64,000 bases of DNA from Blastococcus aggregatus (GCF_900221005.1 NZ_OBQI01000001.1:1071255-1135254); one strand, 5' to 3'. Counted from the stretch's first letter, positions 36,160 through 45,272 are shown. A program made the numbers and translations. Notes: a model not told the origin generated them from the sequence alone.

Positions 36160-36498
36160 ATGCAGCTCCTGTGCCCGAAGTGCCACAACGTGATGGCGCA
36201 GTACGAGCGCAACCGCGTCCTCGTCGACCAGTGCACCGAGTGCAAGGGTCTGTTCCTCGACCGCGGTGAGCTGGAGAACCTCATCGCCGCCGAGCGTGCC
36301 TACCTGGACGCCGAGGAGGGGCGGCCCGTCGCGCCCCCGCAGGCACCGCGCCCGCCCGTGCCCGACCCGTACGACCGCGATCCGCGGAACTACGGCGAGC
36401 ACCGCTACGACGAGCGCTACTACGGCCGCAGCGACGACCCGAAGTACGCCAAGAGGAAGCGGCGCAAGAGCATCCTCGAGGAGCTGCTCGACTTCTGA
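36160..36498 (+). CDS. TFIIB-type zinc-ribbon protein
   Basis: A 112-aa protein. Residues 1-45 form a zf-TFIIB domain: CPKCHNVM...CTECKGLFLDRGELE, with four zinc-binding cysteines and the family's FLDRGELE. The tail is Pro/Tyr/Arg-rich and ends in a basic-then-acidic helix (KRKRRKSILEELLDF). Function unknown; common in bacteria next to unrelated genes. TAGCCT lies 6 nt before the ATG, so translation is probably leaderless. Convergent with a rhodanese gene, with an inverted pair of type-A repeats between. Confidence 0.87.
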   Translation: MQLLCPKCHNVMAQYERNRVLVDQCTECKGLFLDRGELENLIAAERAYLDAEEGRPVAPPQAPRPPVPDPYDRDPRNYGEHRYDERYYGRSDDPKYAKRKRRKSILEELLDF

Positions 36499-36501
36499 GG
36501 G

Positions 36502-36548
36502 CGGACTTCCTGCACCGAAAGTCCGGGACTTTCGGTGCAGGAAGTCCG
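36502..36548. repeat. Type-A palindromic repeats, abutting inverted pair
   Basis: Copies at 36502-36525 and 36526-36548 in opposite orientation, so the 23-nt arms are perfect complements with a single base between. Starts 3 nt after the zinc-ribbon stop and ends 5 nt before the rhodanese stop (convergent). Confidence 0.85.
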
Positions 36549-36553
36549 GTCGC

Positions 36554-36883
36554 TCAGCGCACGAACGGGGGTTCGCCGGTCTCGCTCACCATGGGCTTGC
36601 CGGCGGCCTCCCACTCACCCATGCCCCCGGCGACGTTGACCGCGTCGTAGCCGTTCTGGTTCAGCCACGCGGCGACCCGCGCCGAGCGACCGCCACCGCG
36701 GCAGGTCACGTACAGCGGGTCGGCTTCGGGCAGGTCGTCGAGCCGGCTGGGGATCTCGCCCATCGGGATGTGGGTCGCGCCCTCCACGTGGCCGTGCACC
36801 CACTCGTCGTCCTCGCGGACGTCGAGGATCACGGCGTTCTCGGGCAGCTCGCTGACGGACACGGTCGGAACCTGCTGCGGCAT
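36554..36883 (-). CDS. Rhodanese-domain protein
   Basis: A 109-aa single-domain cytosolic rhodanese. The active-site loop is CRGGGRSA (persulfide cysteine in YVTCRGGGRS), and VILDVREDDEWVHGHVEGATHIP with NVAGGMGEWEAAGKP are family hallmarks. Likely shuttles sulfane sulfur; the acceptor is unknown. Start at the ATG at 36883 (MPQQVPTVSV) or the in-frame ATG at 36895 (MGRV...). Divergent from the PH-domain genes and convergent with the zinc-ribbon gene. Confidence 0.88.
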   Translation of the reverse strand: MPQQVPTVSVSELPENAVILDVREDDEWVHGHVEGATHIPMGEIPSRLDDLPEADPLYVTCRGGGRSARVAAWLNQNGYDAVNVAGGMGEWEAAGKPMVSETGEPPFVR

Positions 36884-36941
36884 CACGCGTCCCATCGTGG
36901 CACGGGCCGGCGGACCGCCGCCGACTGCGAGGATGACCGCG

Positions 36942-37454
36942 ATGACCACCGCCCCCTCCCCCGTGCGGGATCCCGCCTGGTCGCTGCCCCGCTCGGCCAT
37001 CGGGTTGTGGCTGACCGAGAGCCTGATCAACGCGGCGATCACCGTGGCCGTCGTCGTCGCGCTGCTGGTCTGGATCCCCGACGACCTGGGCGGGCCGATG
37101 CCGTTCCTGCGCTGGGCCGTTCCGATCGCCGCCGCCGTCGACGTGGTGGTCACCGTCGCCGTCCGCCCGTGGTTCAAGCACCGGGTGTACCGCTGGGAGA
37201 TCACCGCGGACGCCGTCCACACCCGCACCGGTTGGCTCAGCCAGACCTGGACGCTCGTGCCGGTCTCCCGCATCCAGACCGTCGACGTCACCCGCGGGCT
37301 GCTGCAGCAGGTGTTCGGGCTGGCCACGGTCGCGGTGTTCACCGCCTCCAGCCAGGGCACGGTGCGCATCTGGCACCTGGAGCACGGCATGGCCCAGCGC
37401 GTCGCCGACGACCTCGCCGCCCGCGCCGAACGGGTCCGGGACCAGGCGACGTGA
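36942..37454 (+). CDS. PH-domain membrane protein (YdbS-like)
   Basis: A 170-aa protein. Two hydrophobic helices (about residues 22-46 and 53-73) are followed by one bacterial PH domain (bPH2): VYRWEITADAVHTRTGWLSQTWTLVPVSRIQTVDVTRG. Together with the next gene it resembles the ydbS-ydbT pair of Bacillus; YdbS/YdbT have been linked to resistance to antimicrobial peptides. ATG at 36942 with GAGG upstream; an earlier ATG at 36933 is too close to that site. The stop overlaps the next start as GTGA. Confidence 0.87.
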   Translation: MTTAPSPVRDPAWSLPRSAIGLWLTESLINAAITVAVVVALLVWIPDDLGGPMPFLRWAVPIAAAVDVVVTVAVRPWFKHRVYRWEITADAVHTRTGWLSQTWTLVPVSRIQTVDVTRGLLQQVFGLATVAVFTASSQGTVRIWHLEHGMAQRVADDLAARAERVRDQAT

Positions 37455-38959
37455 CCGGACCGGTGCCCGCGCGCCGAACGTCGCCGCGGATCGTCCTGGT
37501 GCACACCGCCACGTTCCGGCAGGCGCGGCGGTTCGTGCCGTACGCGCTCCCCGCGCTGGCGGCGGTCGGGCTGGGCGGGGGGCGGTGGACCGTCGTCGGG
37601 CTCGTCGTGGCCATCACCCTGGTCTCCCTGGCGACGGCGACGCTGTCCTGGTGGCGGTTCAGCTACCTCGACGGCCCGGGCGCCGTCGTCGTCACGCGCG
37701 GGCTGGTCTCCCGCTCGGTGCGCACCGTGCCCACCGACCGGATCCGCGGCGTGGAGGTCGAGGCGCCGCCGCTGCACCGCCTGGTGGGGCTGGTCCGACT
37801 GCGGATCGACGCGGCCGCCGGTGGCAGCGCCGGCGTCGGCAAGGACGAGGAACTGCTCATCGACGGCGTCCCCCGCGCGGAGGGCGACCGGCTGCGGACG
37901 GCCGTGCTGAGCTCCCGCAGCCGGAGCGCCGCACCCGAGCACGCCGAGGACGCCGAGACGCCGTCGCCGGAGGAGACCGAGGAGGAGTTCGCCCGCTTCG
38001 ACAACCGCTGGCTGCTCTACGCCCCGCTGGTCGGCGGCTACCTCGCCGTCCCGCTGGCCGCCGTCGGCGCGCTGTCCCGGGTCGTCGACGAGGTGCCCGA
38101 CGGCGCGCTGCCCGACGTGGACGGCCCGACGGTCGACTCCCCGGGCGGCGTGATCGCGGTGGTGGCCGTCGCGCTGGTGCTGCTCGCGGTCGGCGCGGTG
38201 ATCGGCGCCGCCATCGTGAACTGGCGCTTCCGCCTGGTGCGGCGCGGGGGTTCGCTGGTGGCCGTGCGCGGCCTGCTCACCCGGCGGCACACCGAGCTGG
38301 AGATCGATCGCATCCGCGGCGTCGCCGTGGCCGACGGCGCCGGCATGCGGTTGGCCGGGGCGGCGCGGGTGACCGGCCTGGTCACCGGCCTCGGCGACGC
38401 CCAGCGCCGCGGCCAGCTGCTCCCGCTGGGACCGCGCGCGCAGGCGGAGGCGCTCGCCGCCCGGCTGGTCGAGGACCCGGGGCCGCTCACGCCCCACCCC
38501 GCCGCGGCCCGGCGGCGGCGCCTCGTCCGGGCGGTGGCGGCCGGACTGCTGGTCACGGCCGCCGGGGCGGTGCTCACCGCGACCGCCGGCTGGTGGCCGC
38601 TGCTGCTCACCGGCGTCGTCCTCACCGCGCTGGGCGTGCCGCTCGGGCTGGGCCGCTACGCCTCGCTCGGGCACTCGACCGGGCCTCGCTCGTTCGCCGT
38701 CCGCGTCGGCTGGCTGGTGCGCGAGCGGGCGGTGCTGGAACGGCGGGCGGTGGTCGGCTGGCAGGTGAAGCAGTCGTGGTTCCAGCGCCGGGCCGGGCTG
38801 GCCTCCGCCGTCGCCTGCGTGGGCGCCGGGCGCGGGGGCTACATCGCCCTCGACATGGCCGCCGACGAGGTCGCCGCGTTCGCGGTCGCGGCGTCGGAAC
38901 CCTGGGCCGAGCAGCTCGTGCCGGCGCCCCCCACCGCTGAGCATCCGCGGGCGGGGTAG
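37451..38959 (+). CDS. PH-domain membrane protein (YdbT-like)
   Basis: A 502-aa partner of the YdbS-like protein. Three bPH2-type modules interleaved with hydrophobic pairs: WRFSYLDGPGAVVVTRGLVSRSVRTVPTDRIRGVEVEAP (about 62-100), FRLVRRGGSLVAVRGLLTRRHTELEIDRIRGVAVADG (about 258-294) and a third weaker copy near 420 (RERAVLERRAVVGWQVKQS). An acidic linker lies at about 160-185. Membrane-associated, function unknown; homologues may scaffold an envelope stress response. GTG overlaps the previous stop, so it is translationally coupled. Confidence 0.87.
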   Translation: MTGPVPARRTSPRIVLVHTATFRQARRFVPYALPALAAVGLGGGRWTVVGLVVAITLVSLATATLSWWRFSYLDGPGAVVVTRGLVSRSVRTVPTDRIRGVEVEAPPLHRLVGLVRLRIDAAAGGSAGVGKDEELLIDGVPRAEGDRLRTAVLSSRSRSAAPEHAEDAETPSPEETEEEFARFDNRWLLYAPLVGGYLAVPLAAVGALSRVVDEVPDGALPDVDGPTVDSPGGVIAVVAVALVLLAVGAVIGAAIVNWRFRLVRRGGSLVAVRGLLTRRHTELEIDRIRGVAVADGAGMRLAGAARVTGLVTGLGDAQRRGQLLPLGPRAQAEALAARLVEDPGPLTPHPAAARRRRLVRAVAAGLLVTAAGAVLTATAGWWPLLLTGVVLTALGVPLGLGRYASLGHSTGPRSFAVRVGWLVRERAVLERRAVVGWQVKQSWFQRRAGLASAVACVGAGRGGYIALDMAADEVAAFAVAASEPWAEQLVPAPPTAEHPRAG

Positions 38960-38989
38960 CAGGACGCGCCGGCGTCCTCCCGCACCGCG

Positions 38990-39029
38990 GAGCGTCCTCC
39001 CTCACGGTGTGCAGTGAGGGAGGACGCTC
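38990..39029. repeat. Type-E perfect hairpin, bidirectional terminator candidate
   Basis: Perfect 16-bp arms GAGCGTCCTCCCTCAC and GTGAGGGAGGACGCTC around the loop GGTGTGCA. It lies 30 nt past the YdbT-like stop and 40 nt before the convergent actP stop. Confidence 0.75.
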
Positions 39030-39069
39030 GACGATCAGGTCACCTGATCCCAGCGGGTAGGCGGCGATC

Positions 39070-40710
39070 TCAGTGCGCGACGGCCTTCTCCGCCCCGATG
39101 CCGGTGAACGCCCGCACCTCGAGCTCGGCGTTGAGCAGCGCGTCCGGCTTCTCCTTGGACAGCTTGGACCCGAGCCAGCCGAGGAAGAACGACAGCGGGA
39201 TCGAGACCAGGCCCGGGTTGTTCAGCGGGAACCAGGAGAAGTCGACGTCCTGGATCAGCGACGTGCTCTTCCCGGTCAGCTCGTTGACCGGCGCACCGGA
39301 GACCACCGGAGAGAAGATGATCAGGCCGATGCAGGCGATGAGCCCGCCGTAGATCGACCACAGCGCGCCCTGGGTGGTGAAGTTCTTCCAGAACAGCGTG
39401 TAGATGATCGTCGGCAGGTTCGCCGAGGCCGCCACCGCGAAGGCCAGCGCCACCAGGAAGGCGATGTTGATGCCGGCCTGCAGCGCCAGGATGCCCAGCC
39501 CGATCGCGACCGCCCCGATGACGACGGCGGTGATGCGGGCGACCCGCACCTCGCCGTTCGGCGGGACGTTGCCCCGCTTGATCACCGATGCGTAGACGTC
39601 GTGCGCGAACGAGGCCGAAGCGGTGATCGTCAGACCCGCCACCACCGCGAGGATCGTGGCGAACGCGACGCCGGCGATGATGCCCAGCAGCACCGTGCCG
39701 CCGAGCTCGAAGGCCAGCAGCGGAGCAGCCGCGTTGACCGCACCGGGCGCCGAGAGGATCTCCGTCGGGCCGACCAGGGCGCCGGCGCCGTAGCCGATGA
39801 CCAGGCTGAACAGGTAGAAGATGCCGATCAGCCAGATGGCCCAGACGACCGACTTCCTCGCGTCCTTGGCCGTGGGCACCGTGTAGAAGCGCATCAGCAC
39901 GTGCGGGAGGCCCGCCGTGCCGAGCACCAGGGCCAGGCCGAGGGAGACGAAGTCCAGCTTGGAGGTCTCCGTCGCGCCGTACTGCGCCCCCGGCGACAGG
40001 ACGTCCCGGCCCTCGACGGCGAGGTCCTGCGCGCCGCCGAGCAGCGAGGACAGGTTGAACCCGTACTTGGCGAGCACCCAGACCGTCATCACGAAGGCGC
40101 CCGCGATCAGCAGCGTCGCCTTGATCATCTGGACGTAGGTGGTGCCGCGCATGCCGCCGACGAGCACGTAGAAGATCATCAGCCCGCCGACCAGCGTGAC
40201 GACCAGCGCCTCCGCCGCGTCACCGCTGACGCCGAGCAGCAGGGCGACCAGCCCACCCGCCCCGGCCATCTGCGCCAGCAGGTAGAACAGCGACACGGCC
40301 AGGGTCGAGATCGCCGCCGCCATGCGCACGGGGCGCTCCTGCATCCGGAAGGCCAGGACGTCGGCCATGGTGAACCGGGCGGTGTTGCGCATCAGCTCGG
40401 CGACCAGCAGCAGGGCGACCAGCCACGCCACCAGGAAGCCGATGGAGTACAGGAAGCCGTCGTAGCCGTAGACGGCGATCGCGCCGGCGATGCCCAGGAA
40501 GGACGCCGCCGACAGGTAGTCCCCGGCGATGGCCAGTCCGTTCTGCGTGCTGGTGATGCTGCGTCCGGCCGCGTAGTAGTCCGCGGCGCTCTTGTTCGTG
40601 CGGCTGGCCCGGAACGTGATGATCAGCGTGATCAGGACGAAGATCCCGAAGATCGAGATGTTGACGGCGGGCTCGCCGATCGTGTCGTCGGCGGCGAACA
40701 GGTCAGACAC
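39070..40710 (-). CDS. actP: Cation/acetate symporter (SSS family)
   Basis: A 546-aa sodium:solute symporter with about 13 membrane helices. Family marks: ADYYAAGRSITSTQNGLAIAGDYLSAASFLG at the start, AMAGAGGLVALLLG, GMRGTTYVQMIKA and LGTAGLPHVLMRFYTVP (SSS signatures). Takes up acetate and similar short monocarboxylates with a cation. GTG start at 40710 overlaps the end of the upstream DUF485 gene by 8 nt, the normal yjcH-actP arrangement. Probably regulated with the DUF485 gene and possibly by the LytTR system further upstream. Confidence 0.93.
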   Translation of the reverse strand: MSDLFAADDTIGEPAVNISIFGIFVLITLIITFRASRTNKSAADYYAAGRSITSTQNGLAIAGDYLSAASFLGIAGAIAVYGYDGFLYSIGFLVAWLVALLLVAELMRNTARFTMADVLAFRMQERPVRMAAAISTLAVSLFYLLAQMAGAGGLVALLLGVSGDAAEALVVTLVGGLMIFYVLVGGMRGTTYVQMIKATLLIAGAFVMTVWVLAKYGFNLSSLLGGAQDLAVEGRDVLSPGAQYGATETSKLDFVSLGLALVLGTAGLPHVLMRFYTVPTAKDARKSVVWAIWLIGIFYLFSLVIGYGAGALVGPTEILSAPGAVNAAAPLLAFELGGTVLLGIIAGVAFATILAVVAGLTITASASFAHDVYASVIKRGNVPPNGEVRVARITAVVIGAVAIGLGILALQAGINIAFLVALAFAVAASANLPTIIYTLFWKNFTTQGALWSIYGGLIACIGLIIFSPVVSGAPVNELTGKSTSLIQDVDFSWFPLNNPGLVSIPLSFFLGWLGSKLSKEKPDALLNAELEVRAFTGIGAEKAVAH

Positions 40711-41089
40711 GGGTGGCCCCCTGGGTGTCGGTGGTGTCCGTGCCGGACCGGTAGTCGTGCCGCTCGAGGCGCTCGCGCATCTCGTCGGCGATCGGGTCGG
40801 TGTTGCGGTTCGCGTGCGCCACGTACAGGTGCGTGATCGCGAACGTCGTCACGAACTGGGCCAGGCCGAGCAGGATGCCCAGGTTCACGTTGCCGAAGAC
40901 CTCGGTGGACATGAAGTCCGGCGCGTACGTGGAGAGCAGGACGTAGAGCAGGTACCAGGCGAAGAAGGCGAACGTCATCGGGAAGGCGAACCGCCGGAAC
41001 CTGCGCTTGAGCTCGGCGAACTCCGGCGAGTTCTGGGCCTGCAGGTACTCCTCGGGCGTCAGCAGACGCCGTTCCTTGGGCTCGGTCAA
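40703..41089 (-). CDS. DUF485 membrane protein (YjcH-like), partner of ActP
   Basis: A 128-aa protein with two TM helices (about residues 36-56 and 70-92) and charged ends; the ELKRRFRRFAFPMTFAFFAWYLLYVLLSTYAPDFM stretch is the DUF485 hallmark. Such proteins accompany acetate symporters and may aid assembly. The start is an unusual TTG at 41089, supported by AGGAGG about 8 nt upstream. Upstream DNA contains a TCACA/TGTGA inverted repeat at 41121-41139 that could be a control site, though its orientation is opposite to a CRP box. Confidence 0.9.
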   Translation of the reverse strand: MTEPKERRLLTPEEYLQAQNSPEFAELKRRFRRFAFPMTFAFFAWYLLYVLLSTYAPDFMSTEVFGNVNLGILLGLAQFVTTFAITHLYVAHANRNTDPIADEMRERLERHDYRSGTDTTDTQGATRV

Positions 41090-41278
41090 GGTGCGACCTC
41101 CTGGTCAGCGTGGGCGGGCGTCACACCCGGGAGATGTGAGCCCCGTCACGGTAGGAGAGCCGCTCGGTCCCGGAGGCCGGACGAATCGGCCGGTGCGCCG
41201 AGCGGTCACCGGCGTTCGGTGTACGGCAGGTCCGGCGGGACGAGCGGTCGCCTCCCGGAGGAGCAGCGGACCGGTGAT

Positions 41279-42808
41279 TCAGCGTGGCGCGTTCCCGCGG
41301 TCGAGCTGGACCGACTCCGGGGTGTGCAGCCGCACCATGGTCCGGGCGGCGTGCCGCGGCACCCGCCGCGGCGTGGCCAGCGAGACCCCCACCATGGTGA
41401 GGAAGGAGAGCGGCACGGTCCACGCGGCGGGCTGGGCCAGCAGCGCCCCGCCCCAGCCCTCGGGGCCGACGCCGAGCAGGGTCGCCAGCACCGCCCCGCC
41501 CGCGCAGCCGCCACCGACGAGCATCCCGGCGATCGCGCCGACGTCGGTGAGCCGGCGCCACCAGATGCCCAGCACCAGCAGCGGGCAGAGGGTCGAGGCC
41601 GCGAAGGCGAAGGCCAGGCCGACGGCCTGGGCCACCCCCACCCCCTCGGTGAGGAGGGAGAGGCCCAGCGGCACCAGGACGGCGACGACTGCGCCGGCCT
41701 GGAAGGCGCGCACCCCACCGAACCGGCGGCCCATCACGTCCTGGCTGATGACGCCCGCCACCGCGACGGTCAGCCCGGACGACGTGGAGAGGAACGCCGC
41801 GAACGCCCCCGCCGTCGTCAGCGCGGACAGCAGCTCGCCCGCGGTGCCGGCCAGCATCCGCGAGGGCAGTTCCAGCACCACCGACTCCGCCCGGCCGCTG
41901 GCCACGAGATCCGGCGCGTAGAGCCGGCCCAGGCCGCCGTACACCGGCGGGAGGAGGTAGAAGAGGCCGAGCAGGGCCAGCACCAGCAGCGTCGTCCGGC
42001 GGGCCGCCGCCCCGTCGGGGTTGGTGTAGAAGCGGACCACCACGTGCGGCAGGCCCATCGTGCCGAGGAAGGTCGCCATGATGATCGAGTACGTCGTGTA
42101 GACCTCGTGCTCTCCCCCGGCCAGCGGCGACACCCACGAGTCCCCGGTCCCGCCGACGTCCGCGACGTCCACCGAGGCGGGCGAGACCGCGCCGTCCCCG
42201 AGCCAGATCGCGGCCATGAACAGCAGCGGGAAGAGCAGCGCCGTCAGCTTGAGCCAGTACTGGAACGCCTGCACGAACGTGATGCTGCGCATGCCGCCGA
42301 ACAGCACGTTGACCAGCACGACGGTCGCGACCAGCACGCCGCCCAGCCAGGAACCGGTGCCGGTGGTCGAGGCCAGGGCCAGGCCGGCGCCCTGGAACTG
42401 CGGCATGAGGTAGAGCCAGCCGATGGCCACGACCAGCAGCGCCGAGAGCCGTCGCACCCCCCGCGACTCCAGCCGGCTCTCGGCGAAGTCGGGCAGCGTG
42501 TAGGCACCGGACCGGCGCAGCGGCGCGGCGACGAGCACGAGCAGGACCAGGTAGCCCGCCGTCCAGCCCACCGGGTACCAGAGCATCTCCGTGCCGAAGG
42601 CGAGCACCAGGCCCGCGACGCCGAGGAAGGACGCCGCGGAGAGGTACTCCCCACCGATCGCCGACGCGTTGAGCCCCGGGCGCACCGTGCGGGACGCGAC
42701 GAAGAAGTCGCTGGTCGTGCGGGAGAACCGCCAGCCGTACGCACCGACCGCCAGGGTGGCGACGAAGACCGCCGTCACACCCATGACGCTGTACCCGGCG
42801 GCGGTCAT
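41279..42808 (-). CDS. Sodium:solute symporter (ActP-like paralogue)
   Basis: A 509-aa SSS-family transporter, paralogous to ActP: DFFVASRTVRPGLNASAIGGEYLSAASFLG, GGMRSITFVQAFQYW and LGTMGLPHVVVRFYTNPDG. About 13 TM helices. The substrate is probably a monocarboxylate; differences in the middle helices suggest a different specificity from ActP. It is the last gene of a unit led by a LytS-type kinase and LytTR regulator, with a small two-helix membrane protein between, which parallels the DUF485-ActP pair. Confidence 0.9.
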   Translation of the reverse strand: MTAAGYSVMGVTAVFVATLAVGAYGWRFSRTTSDFFVASRTVRPGLNASAIGGEYLSAASFLGVAGLVLAFGTEMLWYPVGWTAGYLVLLVLVAAPLRRSGAYTLPDFAESRLESRGVRRLSALLVVAIGWLYLMPQFQGAGLALASTTGTGSWLGGVLVATVVLVNVLFGGMRSITFVQAFQYWLKLTALLFPLLFMAAIWLGDGAVSPASVDVADVGGTGDSWVSPLAGGEHEVYTTYSIIMATFLGTMGLPHVVVRFYTNPDGAAARRTTLLVLALLGLFYLLPPVYGGLGRLYAPDLVASGRAESVVLELPSRMLAGTAGELLSALTTAGAFAAFLSTSSGLTVAVAGVISQDVMGRRFGGVRAFQAGAVVAVLVPLGLSLLTEGVGVAQAVGLAFAFAASTLCPLLVLGIWWRRLTDVGAIAGMLVGGGCAGGAVLATLLGVGPEGWGGALLAQPAAWTVPLSFLTMVGVSLATPRRVPRHAARTMVRLHTPESVQLDRGNAPR

Positions 42809-42818
42809 CCGCGGTCGA

Positions 42819-43193
42819 TCAGGTGCGGTCGAGCACGTCGGTGAAGGCGCGCTCGTTGCGCTCCGCGGCGCGGACGTACAGCCAGCCCACCAGCAGCAGG
42901 AACGGGTAGACGGCGAACGCCAGGAGCAGCCACGGCAGCGGCACGGCCAGCACCTCGATGTCGGAGAGGTCGGGGGCCAGCCAGAACACCAGCGGGATCC
43001 CGCCGACGAACACCACCAGGGCGGCGAGCGCGAGCAGCGCCAGGCGCAGCTGCGAGCGGATCAGCGAGGACATGTACACCTCGCCGAGCCGGGTCTGGGC
43101 GTCGATCTCCCGGGCGGCCGGCACCCGCTGCGCGCGGGCGGCGCTGGTGCGGGGGCTGGTGACCCGCACCCGGCGGGGCGCGCTCTCCGACAC
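42819..43193 (-). CDS. Two-helix membrane protein accompanying the symporter
   Basis: A 124-aa protein with two strong TM helices (about residues 50-72 and 83-107) and charged ends; its position directly before an SSS symporter and the general layout resemble DUF485, but the sequence does not show the DUF485 hallmark. GTG start at 43193, 3 nt after the LytTR regulator stop, indicating one operon. Probably a small symporter subunit; this is inferred from context only. Confidence 0.78.
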   Translation of the reverse strand: MSESAPRRVRVTSPRTSAARAQRVPAAREIDAQTRLGEVYMSSLIRSQLRLALLALAALVVFVGGIPLVFWLAPDLSDIEVLAVPLPWLLLAFAVYPFLLLVGWLYVRAAERNERAFTDVLDRT

Positions 43194-43196
43194 CGT

Positions 43197-43940
43197 TCAC
43201 CCCCTGCCCGCGGTGCCCGGCCGGGCGCGGCGGACGAGCAGGTCGCGCAGCTCCCGGGTGTGCCGCCGGCTCACGCCCAGGTGCGTTCCGCCGACGACGA
43301 CGGTGCACCGGCCGGCGTCCATCCGGACCTCCTGCACGTGCTGCAGGGCCACCAGCAGCGACCGGTGGATGCGCACGAACCCGGCGTCCTTCCACTCCTC
43401 CTCGAGGGTCGCCAGCGGCACCCGCACCAGATGGCTGCCCGACGGGGTGTGCAGCCGGGCGTAGTCGCCCTGCGCCTCGACGTATCCGACGCTGGAGCGG
43501 GGCACGAACCGGGTCACCCCGCCCAGTTCGACGGCGATGTCGTCCACCGACGACGGTGCGCTCCCGGCCCGCGCGCCGACGACCCGGCGGACCGCCTCGG
43601 CCAGCCGGTCGTCGCGGACCGGCTTCAGCACGTAGTCCACGGCCCCCAGGTCGAAGGCGTCGACGGCGTGGTCGTCGTAGGCGGTCACGAAGACCACCGG
43701 CGGCGGGGCCTTGAACCGGGACAGCACCCGCGCCAGGTCGACGCCGCTCAGCCCGGGCATCCGGATGTCCAGGAAGACGGCGTCGACCCCCCGCTCCTGG
43801 AGGAGCCGCAGCGCCTCGGTGGCGGAGTCGCAGGTCAGCACCGCCTCGATCCGTTCGTCCCGCTCCAGCAGCCAGCGCAGCTCCTCGAGTGCCGGCCGCT
43901 CGTCGTCGACCACGAGCACGGTCATCCGGTCACCGCTCAC
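43197..43940 (-). CDS. LytTR-family response regulator
   Basis: A 247-aa regulator. Receiver domain at residues about 6-120: VDDE, phospho-acceptor Asp in VFLDIRMPGLSG, Thr in FVTAYDD and Lys in LKPVRDD. LytTR DNA-binding domain at about 140-240: RFVPRSSVGYVEAQGDYARLHTPSG, FVRIHRSLLVALQHV. LytTR proteins bind paired direct repeats upstream of transport or virulence genes. GTG start at 43940 overlaps the kinase stop (GTGA); an ATG at 43925 is the alternative. Co-transcribed with the kinase and the downstream symporter, its likely target. Confidence 0.92.
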   Translation of the reverse strand: MSGDRMTVLVVDDERPALEELRWLLERDERIEAVLTCDSATEALRLLQERGVDAVFLDIRMPGLSGVDLARVLSRFKAPPPVVFVTAYDDHAVDAFDLGAVDYVLKPVRDDRLAEAVRRVVGARAGSAPSSVDDIAVELGGVTRFVPRSSVGYVEAQGDYARLHTPSGSHLVRVPLATLEEEWKDAGFVRIHRSLLVALQHVQEVRMDAGRCTVVVGGTHLGVSRRHTRELRDLLVRRARPGTAGRG

Positions 43941-45061
43941 GGGTGCACCCCCGGCGCGAACTTCGGCACGCGCACCACGACCTTGGTCCCCACGCCGGGT
44001 GCGGTCTCGACGACGAGGCCGTAGTCGTCGCCGAACGCGGTGCGCAGCCGCGCGTCCACGTTGCCCAGCCCCACCGAGTCCACCGACGCGTCTCCTGCCA
44101 GCGCCCGCCGCACCTTCTCCGGATCCTCCCCGACGCCGTCGTCCTCGACCGTGATGAGGCACTCGCCGCCACGGTCGGCGGCGATGATGGTCACCGTCCC
44201 GACCCCCTGCTTGTGCTCGAGCCCGTGCCGGACGGCGTTCTCGACCAGCGGCTGCAGGCAGAGGAACGGCACGGCGACGGGCAGCACCTCCTGCGCCACC
44301 CGCAGCGTGACCTGCAGCCGGTCGCCGAACCGCGCCTTCTCCAGCACGAGGTACCGCTCGATCGACCGCAGCTCCTCGGCCAGCGTCGTGTACTCGCCGT
44401 GCCGGCTGAAGGAGTAGCGGGTGAAGTCGGCGAACTCCAGCAGCAGCTCGCGGGCCTGCTCGGGGTCGGTCCGCACGAACGAGGCGATCGCGGTCAGCGA
44501 GTTGTAGATGAAGTGCGGGCTGATCTGCGCCCGGAGCGCCCGGACCTCGGCCTCCATCAGGCGGGTGCGCGACGCGTCGAGCTCGGCCAGCTCCAGGTTC
44601 CCCGACACCCAGTGCGCCACCTCGGCCACCGCCCGGACCAGCCCGGCCGACGCCGAGGAGGTGAAGGCCTGCAGGGTGCCGACGACCCGGTCCTCGACGA
44701 CGAGCGGGCTGACCACGACCTGCCGCAGGTCGCAGCCGGGGTCGGAGCAGGCGAAGTCCCGGCGGTCGCGGACCACGGTGTTGCCGGACTCCAGCACGGT
44801 GTCCGCCAGGGCAGCCGTGTCGCGCTCGTGGTGCCCGGACCGGCCGTCCCAGGCGAGCGTCGCCACCGTGTCGGTGAGCGCGACCGCCGGCACGCCGAGC
44901 AGGTTGCGCAGGTGCCGGGCGGAGCGCTCCGCTGACTCGCTGGTCAGGCCCTGGCGGAGCTCGGGGGCGGTGAGCGACGCCGAGTGGAGGGTCCGGAAGG
45001 TCGCGTGCTCCGCCTCGGTCCCGAGGTGGCCGCGTCGCAGCCAGCGCAGTGCATCCCGCAT
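43937..45061 (-). CDS. LytS-type sensor histidine kinase
   Basis: A 374-aa kinase of the His_kinase family. Phospho-acceptor His in LRAQISPHFIYNSLTAIASFV, then the HATPase region with N-box FLCLQPLVENAVRHGLEHK and G-box VEDDGVGEDP...GLGNVDARL. The N-terminal 170 residues form a GAF-like sensor with paired cysteines (FACSDPGCDLRQVVVSP) and no TM helix, so it probably senses a cytosolic signal, perhaps redox or metabolite. Start taken at the ATG at 45061; the GTG at 45085 is possible. First gene of the symporter operon. Confidence 0.9.
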   Translation of the reverse strand: MRDALRWLRRGHLGTEAEHATFRTLHSASLTAPELRQGLTSESAERSARHLRNLLGVPAVALTDTVATLAWDGRSGHHERDTAALADTVLESGNTVVRDRRDFACSDPGCDLRQVVVSPLVVEDRVVGTLQAFTSSASAGLVRAVAEVAHWVSGNLELAELDASRTRLMEAEVRALRAQISPHFIYNSLTAIASFVRTDPEQARELLLEFADFTRYSFSRHGEYTTLAEELRSIERYLVLEKARFGDRLQVTLRVAQEVLPVAVPFLCLQPLVENAVRHGLEHKQGVGTVTIIAADRGGECLITVEDDGVGEDPEKVRRALAGDASVDSVGLGNVDARLRTAFGDDYGLVVETAPGVGTKVVVRVPKFAPGVHP

Positions 45062-45272
45062 CGACAGTCGGGGCGGCGCCCCCACCCTCCCTCCCCGCGA
45101 TCGGCGCCCGCCGTCCTCCCCCGCCGGACAGTGGACAGCGAACCGTAGGCCGTGAGAGCTGGCTCACACCACCAGGCGCGGCGGGCCGTCACCGGTTCGG
45201 GGGCGCCGTCTCCGTGCGCCGGCCGCTCCACGGCCGTAACCGCGGGGAAATCCCGGCCTGCTGGACTACGGC

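Noticed and set aside
41121..41139. CRP binding site upstream of the DUF485-actP genes
   Set aside because: The order is TCACA...TGTGA, the reverse of the CRP consensus, and the spacing is 9, not 6.
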